This document shows positions 9,385 to 18,127 of a stretch of DNA of 64,000 nt, piece by piece (within the stretch, counting starts at the first letter, position 1; every line of letters begins with the position of its first letter). Position numbers and translations under genes: made by a program. The notes under the pieces are model-generated. The model was given only the letters and a program-made list of their open reading frames with translations, did not search any database and was not told the DNA's origin. Source of the DNA: Deltaproteobacteria bacterium (lineage in GTDB: Bacteria > Desulfobacterota > Desulfomonilia > Desulfomonilales > Desulfomonilaceae); assembly GCA_016875095.1 (NCBI GenBank), contig VGSG01000007.1, positions 1 to 64,000 of the forward strand. The letters are read 5' to 3'.

Positions 9385-9555
9385 TTCCCCGGCCTAACGA
9401 CAAGTGCGCGTGGATCTGGTCTATCAACCTGTCGCACGGCTGTCAACATGGACGAGGCTCGCGCGTAAGCCAACTGATGCAGGGGACGACGTCGCTCGGC
9501 ACATGCTTGCACTAGCCAAATGCTCATCTCAGGCAAAATAGACGGAATAGGTTTC

Positions 9556-9634
9556 GGATGGACGGGCGGGACGCCCGTCCATCCGGGCCAGAGTCTTACT
9601 CTCAAGGCATGACAGGAAGGATGCCTGTCCCACC
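9556..9634. repeat. Double-hairpin dispersed repeat in gap 9385-9739
   Basis: The first hairpin has a perfect 12-bp stem, GGATGGACGGGC and GCCCGTCCATCC (9556-9584), with loop GGGAC. A second hairpin, GACAGG...CCTGTC followed by CCACC, lies at 9611-9634. The same two-hairpin design occurs at 54459-54508, and a related single hairpin at 36316-36342. No gene is visible in the 355-bp gap. Confidence 0.7.
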
Positions 9635-9739
9635 GGAGCCTCGGTCAGCCTTAGAACTTACGTCCACGCGGTGACCCCTTGTCTTAGTCCGGGACACGAA
9701 GTCGGGCGCCTGTTTCACTGTATGAGTGCAATTGAGTAG

Positions 9740-10591
9740 TTAATGTGTCAGCCCCAAAATGAGGAGCAGTTCACGAACCACTCTGGCCGCGGTAATGGCG
9801 GAAACCCCCGAAGGATCGTACCGTGGGCTCAGTTCCACCACGTCCGCGGCCACAAGATTCATAGATGTCGCGGCCCAAAGCAGGCGTTCCAGGTCGTTAT
9901 ACGACCATCCTCCCGGCTCCGGGTTGCCCGTTCCCGGGAAGCACGCGGGATCGAGCACGTCCAAGTCCAGGCTCAGGTAAACCGGGCGGCGCTCCGTTCT
10001 TCGGAGAAGCTCCTGCTCTGCCGCAGGGCGCCACGAGAGCAAGGTAAATCGGTCTCGCATCCACCCGAACTCCTCCTTTGTCCCCGCCCTTATTCCGAGC
10101 TGGATTAACCGCTCGCGCCCCACCAACTCCACAACTCGTCGCATTACCGTAGCGTGGTTGATCGCGCTGCCTTCGTATCGGTCCCGAAGGTCGCTGTGCG
10201 CGTCCGCGTGGATGAGCACAAGGTCAGGATATGTTTCTAATGCGGCCCTAACGAGCGCCAGAGTGATGGTGTGCTCACCGCCCATGCTCAGCATAGGACA
10301 TCCGGACGACATGATCCGCTTGGCCTGATCCTCGATCCTGCCAAGTGAGTTTTCGACCGAATCATTCGAGAAATCCAAATCTCCAATATCCGCAAAAGGG
10401 TGGTCGAGTAGGTCGAGGTCGAGAAGAGGTGAATACGATTCGATGGAGTCGGACGCGGCTCTTATTGCTGCAGGCGCCTGGCCGGTTCCCGGTCGATAAG
10501 TCGCGGTCTTGTCCAGGGGTAACCCGACAAGCGCGGGAGATCCAGGCATGATCGTATCCGCGTGAGCCTCAAGAAAAAGCTGCCTACTCAC
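9740..10591 (-). CDS. speB: Agmatinase (agmatine ureohydrolase)
   Basis: Agmatinase hydrolyses agmatine to putrescine and urea. The 283-residue protein keeps the dimanganese ligands of the arginase/ureohydrolase fold: GGEH at 104-107, HADAHSDL at 128-135, and SLDLDVLDP near 212. The end ELSPRYDPSGVSAITAARV is typical of the SpeB branch. It is the third gene of a minus-strand set with arginine decarboxylase and spermidine synthase, 27 bp after speE, which strongly supports agmatine rather than arginine as substrate. Confidence 0.95.
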   Translation of the reverse strand: MSRQLFLEAHADTIMPGSPALVGLPLDKTATYRPGTGQAPAAIRAASDSIESYSPLLDLDLLDHPFADIGDLDFSNDSVENSLGRIEDQAKRIMSSGCPMLSMGGEHTITLALVRAALETYPDLVLIHADAHSDLRDRYEGSAINHATVMRRVVELVGRERLIQLGIRAGTKEEFGWMRDRFTLLSWRPAAEQELLRRTERRPVYLSLDLDVLDPACFPGTGNPEPGGWSYNDLERLLWAATSMNLVAADVVELSPRYDPSGVSAITAARVVRELLLILGLTH

Positions 10592-10618
10592 GTTTCAGCT
10601 CCAAGCTCCCGGGCTCCC

Positions 10619-11479
10619 CTATTGCCTGGAGAGCGCTCTGCGCACGAACGCGGGCGCCGCGAAAGCCGCTCGGCGAATCTCCTCCGTGTAGTATTCAAGC
10701 GTCTGTTCCAGCGCCGGCGAGAGTTCCGAGCACGGTCCTTTTATGGGATCGACCTGGTCGGAACAGAGTGTGAAGGACCAAAGCCCCCCCGGATAGCACG
10801 GAACAGTAGCGAAATAGGGATACACGCGGCTGTCCCCGAATACTCCAGCGAGCTTGCCGACCGCCTCCAGAAAGACCTCAGACATGAAGACCGGACTCTC
10901 CGTCTGGAACACCGCGGCTCCGCCGTCGCGTAAAGCCGCTTTCACAGACTGGTAAAACGACGTCTCGAACAGCGTCTTAGCCGGGCCGACCGGGTCGGTG
11001 GAATCGACCAGGATAAGGTCAAACTCGCCGGCGTGCGCCTTCACAAAGGCGGCGCCATCCTCAAACAACACCTGGACCCGCGGATCGTCGAGGCCCGCTG
11101 CAATCTGAGGAAGGAACTCTCTGCACGCATCGACTACCATCCGGTCGATCTCGCAGAGTGTGACGGATCGCACTTTGGGATACTTGACTATCTGAGTGAC
11201 CGCTCCGCCGTCACCACCGCCTATCACCAGGACGTGGCTCGGCGCGGGCAGCGCGCTCATCGCGGGATGAACGAGCATTTCATGGTAAATCGCAGCGTCG
11301 CGCTCGGTAAGCATGTAGCAGCCGTCGAGTATGAGGGCGCGGCCCATGAATTCGGTTTGGAAGATCTGCACGTTCTGGAATTGCGAAACTTCGTCAAAGA
11401 GCTTTGTCCGGTAACGCAGCGCAAACGCGGACCTGTTCTCAAAGACCTCAATGAGCCACTCTTTATCATTCAGGGACAT
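10619..11479 (-). CDS. speE: Spermidine synthase (polyamine aminopropyltransferase)
   Basis: The enzyme moves an aminopropyl group from decarboxylated S-adenosylmethionine to putrescine. The 286-residue protein shows the SpeE core: a Rossmann GGGDGG at 87-92, YHEMLVHP near 65-72 and the catalytic VDSTDPVGPA near 157-166. Its start overlaps the end of the arginine decarboxylase gene by 10 bp, indicating translational coupling. The S-adenosylmethionine decarboxylase needed for the donor is not in the window. Confidence 0.96.
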   Translation of the reverse strand: MSLNDKEWLIEVFENRSAFALRYRTKLFDEVSQFQNVQIFQTEFMGRALILDGCYMLTERDAAIYHEMLVHPAMSALPAPSHVLVIGGGDGGAVTQIVKYPKVRSVTLCEIDRMVVDACREFLPQIAAGLDDPRVQVLFEDGAAFVKAHAGEFDLILVDSTDPVGPAKTLFETSFYQSVKAALRDGGAAVFQTESPVFMSEVFLEAVGKLAGVFGDSRVYPYFATVPCYPGGLWSFTLCSDQVDPIKGPCSELSPALEQTLEYYTEEIRRAAFAAPAFVRRALSRQ

Positions 11480-11940
11480 AGCGCCACCGCAGCAAATACG
11501 GTCCCTACCCGTAGGACCCGGTGGGAGATCCCAATGCTCTTAATTTCCTTAATCTTGAGGCCCCTGAGCGCCTCCATTGATTCGCGAACCATGTCGCGTG
11601 CGCGCTTTTCGCAGGCTTCGAGCTCTCCGACGCATGAGTGCTCCATTATGACCCCAGCGGCAAGCGAGTCTTCAGGAATGCCCACGGCAACCGCCGCGGA
11701 AATCACCGTCCCCGGCTCTGAAGACGCTCGTTCCGCGTAAGCGAGCGGCACGAATGAGCCTTTGGGAAATACGCGCCGGTCCACGTGTACTGCGGCTGGT
11801 GGAAGAATGCTGCTCATCCGTATCAGATTGGTGTCTCCGATCCCGGCGTCGAGTAGAGCCGCATCGAAAGAGGTCAATTCGGTGGAAGCATCCCCCTTGC
11901 CGCACGTCAGAAAAAAGCTCCTGGGGAGGGGTCCGAACAT
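11470..11940 (-). CDS. pdaD: Pyruvoyl-dependent arginine decarboxylase
   Basis: This 156-residue proenzyme converts arginine to agmatine. In the PdaD family the chain cleaves itself between two serines and the second becomes a pyruvoyl group; here the family motif MSSILPP places them at Ser43-Ser44. A GIGDTNLIRMSSILP run and a later conserved E-rich region fit the archaeal/bacterial family. Bacteria more often use PLP enzymes (SpeA), so this is the alternative route. Together with speE and speB it completes arginine to agmatine to putrescine to spermidine. Confidence 0.93.
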   Translation of the reverse strand: MFGPLPRSFFLTCGKGDASTELTSFDAALLDAGIGDTNLIRMSSILPPAAVHVDRRVFPKGSFVPLAYAERASSEPGTVISAAVAVGIPEDSLAAGVIMEHSCVGELEACEKRARDMVRESMEALRGLKIKEIKSIGISHRVLRVGTVFAAVALCP

Positions 11941-11970
11941 GTATAGCCTCCGGCGATCAGGCGCCTGGAA

Positions 11971-12954
11971 TTACCCGGTGTCTCGGAATCTGCCTTGTGG
12001 TCGAAACCTGGTGAGGCCCACCTGCTGGGGAGGCGGCATACCTGGGCCACGGCCCCGAGAGAGGCGCACATAGGTCAAGAAAACCGTCACACTACTGAAA
12101 AGAACCGCGAGTGTCAATGCAAGGAGAGGCCCCCAATAAAACCATTTCTGGCTCTCTTCCACAGCGTGTTCCAACTTCTCCAACCGCCTGAGGGCTCGGT
12201 CATACTTGCGCTCCAAATCCTTCAGAGCTGCCGGATCTACCGTGGCGACTGCGGTCCCGGGGACTGCGGTCTTGATTGTCTCGGGCGGAGGCGCGGGGAG
12301 CGGTGGCGGTTCGGGAGCTTGGGCCGCCACCGAAAGTTGGGAAACGGTGTCATTCGCGCCGGCCGTCGTCGGGGCGTCCTCCCGGACCGGCGGCTCCGAG
12401 GACTGCCGAGACAGAGCTTCGGAGTCGCTCACTGGATTTGCCCGCGGACGGTCCAAAGCGGGCGGAGGCTGGAGCACCACCGGCTTTCCATCGAGCCATA
12501 ACTGAACGACCCTGTGCCACGGGGCTTCCCCGAAGAGATTCCTGTTCGACCGGTCTCTCAGAACAAAGGAGAGGGCTTCCGACCATCTTGCGGCAAAGGT
12601 CCCACTTTGCGGATCGAATCCTCGATGAGTCTCCATCGGCCAGCGTCTCCCCATCTCCCCCGGCGCCCTCTCCCACTGGATGGAAAGCTGACGCATAGCC
12701 CGGACCTGCCCCCCTCGCGGGATCAACAAACGCACTTTCACCTGGTCAAATTGCTCGTCACCCTTGATCTTTTTTACTTCTATGGAGGCGGGAGTCTTGC
12801 CAATGAGCAATTTGGGCACAAATTCACCGGCTTGGTCCACAATACCCGCGACGACGCTATCGGACGCCGGGGTCGGCATCTCCAGGACCACCAAAATAAG
12901 ACAAAGGGTAAACGAAACGAGGAGGGCTATTCCGCGCGGATATCTTGCCGGCAT
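11971..12954 (-). CDS. Envelope protein of unknown family, shorter tandem paralog
   Basis: A 327-residue protein with a signal peptide (residues 9-28), an N-terminal domain, a Pro-rich linker (about 165-240), a short coiled coil (LKDLERKYDRALRRLEKLEHA) and a transmembrane helix at about 275-297 with a basic tail. The N-terminal domain is homologous to that of the upstream gene: both have GxFVPK, a FDxV/IxVRL segment, an N-L-F motif and DGKPVV in the same order. It starts 28 bp inside the upstream gene, so translation is coupled. It lies 30 bp before pdaD, so the pair may belong to the polyamine operon. Family and function are not recognised. Confidence 0.72.
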   Translation of the reverse strand: MPARYPRGIALLVSFTLCLILVVLEMPTPASDSVVAGIVDQAGEFVPKLLIGKTPASIEVKKIKGDEQFDQVKVRLLIPRGGQVRAMRQLSIQWERAPGEMGRRWPMETHRGFDPQSGTFAARWSEALSFVLRDRSNRNLFGEAPWHRVVQLWLDGKPVVLQPPPALDRPRANPVSDSEALSRQSSEPPVREDAPTTAGANDTVSQLSVAAQAPEPPPLPAPPPETIKTAVPGTAVATVDPAALKDLERKYDRALRRLEKLEHAVEESQKWFYWGPLLALTLAVLFSSVTVFLTYVRLSRGRGPGMPPPQQVGLTRFRPQGRFRDTG

Positions 12955-14216
12955 TGCTGAAGGATCTCTTTTCTTATCTCATCCAGTTCTTCTCGGATCG
13001 CCTCTCGGCTCCCATGGATGAACATCTCGCTCTTGGAAAGCCGATCTTCCAATACCTGAATCCTCGGCAGAATAAAGAAGATCGCGTATCCTCCGATAAA
13101 CACGATCAAGCCCACAGCAAGAATGGGAATGATCCAGAGCCAAAGGGTCACCGAAGCGGTCTCCGGTTTTGCGCGAGCGCGAGCGTCCGTCTTGGGCGCC
13201 TGATCTTTGATCGAGGCTTGGGCCGCTTCCCCGCCTGTCACCGCCGCGCCGGCGCCGGTGGTTGACCAGGCTTCTTTCTCGTTACCGGTCTCGCCCCCCT
13301 GAATTCCCGCCTCCGCCATCCGACGGAGCTCTGGCGACACCTTCACGGGGATGTTTATGGTATCGCGAACCTGGTCACGGTCATAAACCTTGACCGAAAT
13401 CTCTTTTCCGTCGAGCGCGGCCATCTCTTTGAACTCAGGGATCAGTACGATGAATATCCCTGCGTCGGAAGCCAAGGTAAACCGGTTCCACTGATTTGGA
13501 GGAATCTTGTTCTGATCAGGCTTGCGGATCACCCCGGAATAGGACAGGCCTTTGCTGGGGGCCGATACCCCGAGGATCTGATCGCGTCCTGTCCGGTTGT
13601 CCACATTGATCATCTCGCCCTTCTTGAAATTCTCCTCAGTGAACAAGATGGAACTCTTATCCACTTTTATGGAGACGTCTCTCCCTGCGCCGAGTCGAAC
13701 GGTCCCTTCCTTTTCCTGAAAATCCTCCGAGGAGACCACGGGCTTGCCGTCTATGGCAATCGTGAACAGGTCTGCGGGATCCTTGCCTTTGAACAGATTT
13801 CTTGTCGTCTGATCCAATATTTTGAGCCCAATGGATTTCCCCATGCTGTCCTTGAAGATTTTCTCCGCGGGATCGTACCGAGGGCCGGTAAGGGGCATCG
13901 GCTTGCCCGCCTTGTCTCCGGGGCCGATCCACTGCACGTGAAGGAGCGGAACATTGCGGATCAGAGCCTGATTCTTCGTGTTCAGGCGCACCGCAATGCT
14001 GTCGAATTTGTCCTGGAGAGTGACCTTCCTGATCACGACCTCTTTGTCTTCGACAGTCACAGTGACCTTTGGCACGAACTTTCCGCTCGAGTCCTTGACT
14101 CCGTATGTCTCCGACCACCCCGGGGTCGCATGGGCAAGCAGACAAAGCGACAGAAAGATGAATAGGCGGGAGCTGCCAAGGAGACTCGCCACGGGCTGTA
14201 GGAAGCTCAGGCTCAT
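12927..14216 (-). CDS. Envelope protein of unknown family, longer tandem paralog
   Basis: Chosen start ATG 14216 follows AAGGA with 5-nt spacing and yields 429 residues; a longer frame to 14306 lacks this. A signal peptide (residues 13-35) is followed by the same domain as in the downstream gene (GKFVPK, FDSIAVRL, NLFKGKDP, DGKPVV). A second beta-rich, possibly Ig- or cupredoxin-like domain at about 165-300 is missing from the shorter paralog. A transmembrane helix near 365-390 and a charged cytoplasmic coiled coil (KSEMFIHGSREAIREELDE) end the protein. It may be a surface sensor or scaffold; that is inference. Confidence 0.75.
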   Translation of the reverse strand: MSLSFLQPVASLLGSSRLFIFLSLCLLAHATPGWSETYGVKDSSGKFVPKVTVTVEDKEVVIRKVTLQDKFDSIAVRLNTKNQALIRNVPLLHVQWIGPGDKAGKPMPLTGPRYDPAEKIFKDSMGKSIGLKILDQTTRNLFKGKDPADLFTIAIDGKPVVSSEDFQEKEGTVRLGAGRDVSIKVDKSSILFTEENFKKGEMINVDNRTGRDQILGVSAPSKGLSYSGVIRKPDQNKIPPNQWNRFTLASDAGIFIVLIPEFKEMAALDGKEISVKVYDRDQVRDTINIPVKVSPELRRMAEAGIQGGETGNEKEAWSTTGAGAAVTGGEAAQASIKDQAPKTDARARAKPETASVTLWLWIIPILAVGLIVFIGGYAIFFILPRIQVLEDRLSKSEMFIHGSREAIREELDEIRKEILQQCRQDIRAE

Positions 14217-14277
14217 GTCGGTCCTTGCGAAGAAAGCCAATGCCGTGAAAGCACAGGCGTTTCTTATAGTTGCGTCC

Positions 14278-14306
14278 AGTTTAGCAGGGAGCTTACGGAA
14301 AATCAA
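14278..14306 (-). promoter_or_regulatory. Putative promoter for the envelope/polyamine gene set
   Basis: On the minus strand TTGATT (14301-14306), a 17-nt spacer and TAAACT (14278-14283) precede the gene starting at 14216. It overlaps the space used by the divergent promoter at 14316-14345. Confidence 0.42.
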
Positions 14307-14315
14307 TTAATAAGT

Positions 14316-14345
14316 TTGAAGCAACAAGAGTCTTTTACTTATAAT
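14316..14345 (+). promoter_or_regulatory. Putative sigma-70 promoter
   Basis: TTGAAG (14316-14321), an 18-nt spacer and a perfect TATAAT (14340-14345). Transcription from about 14352 would exclude the upstream in-frame start at 14316 and supports the ATG at 14385. Confidence 0.6.
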
Positions 14346-14384
14346 AGGCCCGCATTTTTTGAGAAAAGCCCGTGGAGCCCATAC

Positions 14385-15557
14385 ATGCGTCGTCAAGGTG
14401 ATTCTGTAACAATATCCGTCAGATCCCAGGAGATACCCCCTTTTCTCGTCATGGACGTCCTGGAAGCCGCCATGGATAAGGCAAGGGTTGGACAGGATAT
14501 TATTCACCTGGAAGTGGGTGAGCCGGACTTCGATACGCCCCCGAATGTTGTGGAAGCGGGAATTGCGGCCATGCGGGCCGGCAAGACTCATTATACCGCG
14601 AGCGTGGGTATCCCCGAACTCCGCCAGGCTATCGCCACCCACTATCACGAGACCTATGGCGTCGGAGTGAATCCGGATTCCGTGGTCATCACTTCCGGTT
14701 CATCGCCGGCCATTCTGCTGGTCCTCGCTGCGCTGTTGGATCCCGGGTCGGAGGTTATTCTTTCCGACCCCCATTATGCGTGTTATCCGAATTTCATCCG
14801 CTTCCTGGGCGGATCGCCGGTTTTCGTTCCCGTTCCCGCGGAGAACGGCTTTCAGATGGACCCGGAACAGGTGAGAAAGGCTATCTCCGATCGCACCAGG
14901 GCTATTCTGATCAATTCGCCGTCCAATCCGACCGGCGCGGTCATGGAACCGGATAGGATGAAGGCCCTTGCCGACCTGGGCATCCCCATCATATCGGACG
15001 AGATCTACCACGGCCTGGTCTACGAGGGCCGGGAGCATTCGATTATGGAATTTACGCGCAATGCCTTTGTGGTGAACGGCTTTTCCAAGCTTTACGCCAT
15101 GACGGGCTGGAGGCTTGGGTATCTCATCGCAGAGCCTGACTGGATAAGACCTTTGCAGAAAATGAGCCAGAATTTCTTCATCAGCGCGGCGGACTTCGTG
15201 CAATACGCGGGGATTGAAGCGCTCAAGAACACATCCGCCGAAACCCGCGCAATGAGGGAAGCCTTCAATGCCAGACGAAAGATCATGATTGCTCGGTTAC
15301 GGGAAATCGGGTTCGGGATTCAAGTTGATCCTACGGCAGCCTTTTACGTGCTCGCGGACGCGCGTGCCTTCTCACAAGATTCTTACAGGTTCGCGTTCGA
15401 CATTCTCGAAGGGGCCGGCGTCGGCGTGGCTCCCGGGATAGATTTCGGCGAAGCGGCGGAAGGGTTCATCCGCTTCTCATACACCAACAGCCTCGAAAAC
15501 ATCTTGGAGGGACTGAACCGCATCGAAGGTTTTCTGAAACGCTGCCACGTCGGGTAG
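14385..15557 (+). CDS. Class I/II PLP-dependent aminotransferase
   Basis: A 390-residue fold-type I aminotransferase of the aspartate/aromatic type. The PLP lysine lies in GFSKLYAMTGWRLGY near residue 225-240. The N-terminal EVGEPDFDTP, the NSPSNPTG segment near 188-196 and SDEIYHGL near 205-212 are the usual substrate and PLP-contact blocks, and FIRFSYT near the end carries the substrate carboxylate Arg. The exact amino donor cannot be told; aspartate, alanine or aromatic activity are all possible. The ATG at 14385 follows GGAG and agrees with the upstream promoter. rsmE follows 33 bp downstream. Confidence 0.92.
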   Translation: MRRQGDSVTISVRSQEIPPFLVMDVLEAAMDKARVGQDIIHLEVGEPDFDTPPNVVEAGIAAMRAGKTHYTASVGIPELRQAIATHYHETYGVGVNPDSVVITSGSSPAILLVLAALLDPGSEVILSDPHYACYPNFIRFLGGSPVFVPVPAENGFQMDPEQVRKAISDRTRAILINSPSNPTGAVMEPDRMKALADLGIPIISDEIYHGLVYEGREHSIMEFTRNAFVVNGFSKLYAMTGWRLGYLIAEPDWIRPLQKMSQNFFISAADFVQYAGIEALKNTSAETRAMREAFNARRKIMIARLREIGFGIQVDPTAAFYVLADARAFSQDSYRFAFDILEGAGVGVAPGIDFGEAAEGFIRFSYTNSLENILEGLNRIEGFLKRCHVG

Positions 15558-15590
15558 GGCCGCCTGACCGTGACGCCGGGAGTCATCCAG

Positions 15591-16367
15591 TTGAAACTTC
15601 CTCGGATATATGTGCCTCTGAGCGAGTTGACCTCGGACCGCGTCTCCTTCCCTCCTGGGGCTGCGCGGTACCTCCGCGACGTGCTTCGGCTCAAAGCGGG
15701 GGACGATGTGGAGGTTTTCGACGGTGGAACCAAGCATCTGGTCCGTCTTGCCCGGTGCGAGAGGCGTGAGGTGTCGGGAACCATTCTCGCGTCCCGAGAG
15801 GAGGAAGTGAGGCCCGAACCGGAAATCACACTTGCCTTCGGCTGCGTGAGGCCGGGACCTTTCCAAGAGATACTGAGGCATGGAACCGAGTTGGGGGTCA
15901 GCCGTTTCATTCCCTTGATTACCGGACGCACCACACGCCGCGGGGACGCCATGAAAGCACGTTGGAACTTGATCGTGGCGTCCGCCGCCGCACAATCGGG
16001 GCGCAGCCGGGCGCCCCTCGTGGAGCAGCCCGTCAGCCTGGCCCGGTTCCTGGACCGTCATTGGGACGCTGACTTGAAGCTGGCGCTGTCTGTGAACACT
16101 GCGGCCCAGCCGCTCCTGGCGGCGCTCTCGGCAGGGATCTCTCGTGTCGTGCTTCTGGTGGGCCCGGAAGGGGGCTTGGAGCCTTTGGAGGAGAAGGAGG
16201 CTGAGGCCGCGGGATTCCTGACGGTAAGCGTCGGCGCGGGGGTGCTGCGCACAGAGACTGCGGCTTTGGCCTCGGTTGCGGTTATTGTGAACTGGTATAC
16301 CGTAAACCGCGGGGAGAGAGGCCCAACGGGAACCACTCATCCGGTGAATCACCCGCGTCGGGTATGA
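15591..16367 (+). CDS. rsmE: 16S rRNA m3U1498 methyltransferase
   Basis: RsmE methylates N3 of U1498 in 16S rRNA. The protein has the N-terminal PUA-like domain beginning LPRIYVP and the SPOUT knot at the C-terminus with LLVGPEGGLEPLEEKEA and VGAGVLRTETAALA, both diagnostic. I prefer a TTG start at 15591 (258 aa) because GGGAG lies 8 nt before it and the family usually begins a few residues before PRxYV; a GTG at 15570 would add seven residues. It follows the aminotransferase closely and is probably co-transcribed. Confidence 0.93.
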   Translation: MKLPRIYVPLSELTSDRVSFPPGAARYLRDVLRLKAGDDVEVFDGGTKHLVRLARCERREVSGTILASREEEVRPEPEITLAFGCVRPGPFQEILRHGTELGVSRFIPLITGRTTRRGDAMKARWNLIVASAAAQSGRSRAPLVEQPVSLARFLDRHWDADLKLALSVNTAAQPLLAALSAGISRVVLLVGPEGGLEPLEEKEAEAAGFLTVSVGAGVLRTETAALASVAVIVNWYTVNRGERGPTGTTHPVNHPRRV

Positions 16368-16463
16368 ATGGGGGAGCTACGACGCCGACGGATCGGTAGA
16401 TTGACGACCCCGGAGCTTCATGGTATTGGTTGAACAAAGACTGAGAAGCGACGAAAGCCCCTA

Positions 16464-16515
16464 AATCTCCAGCAAGGTCTTCACGGTGGTCCGTGTGGCG
16501 AGGCCGCTGGAGATT
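16464..16515. other. Nested inverted repeat upstream of the TPR gene
   Basis: AATCTCCAGC (16464-16473) pairs with GCTGGAGATT (16506-16515), a perfect 10-bp stem. Inside it, CACGG (16482-16486) pairs with CCGTG (16491-16495) around TGGT. It lies in the 240-bp gap between rsmE and the TPR gene and could be a terminator without U-run or a leader structure. Confidence 0.5.
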
Positions 16516-16607
16516 GGTGAGGCGCCTCACCGAACCGAGTGCGCTCCAATCCGGCGCCTAGGCCGCATTTCAACCAGTCTCGCCGCGTGCGTAAGTTGAG
16601 GATACTT

Positions 16608-17957
16608 ATGGCGAATCGCATCTGGTATGACGAATCTCCCTGGGAAGAAAACGACGTATCCTCTCACCTTGAAAGCTTTTTGCCCCCCTTCCCTTCTCAA
16701 GGACAGATTCGCGACATGATCGGCGCGGCGCCGAGAGCCGGCATGGACCTGGGAAAGCCGGATTTTGCCCACTGGGTTGAGTTCACGCTGGAGAATCCGG
16801 ATGAGGTCTGGGAGAATGACGGCTTGATCGACACCCGGTACTACCACTACATAGGCTTCTTCAATCAAGAATCGAAGGTCCCGGCGTTTGTGGTGGAAGC
16901 GATTTGGGCGGATGATGTGATGGAAGTAAACAACTATGCCCTGATCGTTCACGAGACACACCTGGAACAGGTGCGATCCGGCGCTCTTGTATACAGTCTT
17001 GCAAAGGAGTGGCAGCGGGAAAGTCTTATCAGAGCCCTGAACGAGCAAGCGTTGGAAAAGTATGACCAGGACTGCCTGGATCGAGCAAAGGAAACGATCG
17101 ACCGTGCAATCCAGTTGAGCGGTGGTAACTATTCCTATCTCTTCAATAACCGTGGTCTCATCTGCTGGAAGATGGGCCTCACCGACCTGGCGAAGGAAAA
17201 CTTTCTGGAAGCCGTTAAACTGGAGGAAGCCAACGGCGACGCTTACTTCAATTTGGGGCTGCTATATTTTGACGAATTGAACTATATTCAGGCGTTGCGC
17301 TACCTGGGAAAAGCCGTCGAACTCCATCCCAATGACAGCCAGTTTCTCACGGAGCTGGGGCACCTCCATCTGGAAATGGAACATGAACAGGAAGCTCTTG
17401 TCCTCTTCAAACGGGCCTTCCAAAACAATCCGGACGACCCTCAGGTGGACTTTCACCTTGGTTACTACTTCCTGTACAAGAAGAATCGGCCCCGCGACGC
17501 GGTGAAGCATTACCACAGGGGCCTCATAAAGGACCCCGACGATCAGTTCGCTCTGGCAGACCTGGCGGTCGCGCACTTTTCGGTGGGAAACAAGCGGAAA
17601 GCGCTGCGCATCAGAAGGATTTTGCAGGAAAATCCCAGGCTCATGCCGTACACCGTCAGCCGGTTGGTTTATTTGAGCGCCAAGATGGGTGACTACGAGA
17701 ATGCCCTAAAATACTATCGCCGCGCTCTTTCGCTGTCGGATCCCTACGAGCCTGAGTGGTTGCATTATTACGCCGCGGTGGTTTACGCCAACACAGGCCA
17801 GCCCGAAAAAGCTCTGGACATACTAAAACTTGCCGTGGGGGTGGGAGGATCCGAAGTGATCAAGCGCGCGATGTCGGAAGAAGCCTTACAGCCTCTCAAA
17901 CAAACGTCCGGGTTCAAAATGCTCAGGAAAATGCCGGGAAGACGAGGGGGCAGGTAG
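16608..17957 (+). CDS. Tetratricopeptide-repeat protein
   Basis: A 449-residue soluble protein. After an N-terminal 140-residue part of unknown fold with many Trp/Tyr/Asp residues, TPR units run from about residue 145 to 440, with helices such as NRGLICWKMGLTDLAKENF and AYFNLGLLYFDELNYIQALR. TPRs usually dock partner proteins. The ATG at 16608 has GAGGATACTT before it; an upstream in-frame start at 16539 is less likely. The neighbouring large kinase on the same strand might be a partner, but that is only a positional hint. Confidence 0.85.
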   Translation: MANRIWYDESPWEENDVSSHLESFLPPFPSQGQIRDMIGAAPRAGMDLGKPDFAHWVEFTLENPDEVWENDGLIDTRYYHYIGFFNQESKVPAFVVEAIWADDVMEVNNYALIVHETHLEQVRSGALVYSLAKEWQRESLIRALNEQALEKYDQDCLDRAKETIDRAIQLSGGNYSYLFNNRGLICWKMGLTDLAKENFLEAVKLEEANGDAYFNLGLLYFDELNYIQALRYLGKAVELHPNDSQFLTELGHLHLEMEHEQEALVLFKRAFQNNPDDPQVDFHLGYYFLYKKNRPRDAVKHYHRGLIKDPDDQFALADLAVAHFSVGNKRKALRIRRILQENPRLMPYTVSRLVYLSAKMGDYENALKYYRRALSLSDPYEPEWLHYYAAVVYANTGQPEKALDILKLAVGVGGSEVIKRAMSEEALQPLKQTSGFKMLRKMPGRRGGR

Positions 17958-18127
17958 CGTAGTCCCACTCTAGGGCGCCGGCATCCCTTGATACGTGAGC
18001 GGCCTCTTGCTGGGCGGCTCAAAGGAGTCCGCGGGCGCGTGATGTTTCACCGAGTGTTGTGCCCGGCGCCGCGGCCTTCCGGAAAGCGCGAAAAAGATCC
18101 GGACAGGATGGTAAAGGCCCTCTGATC

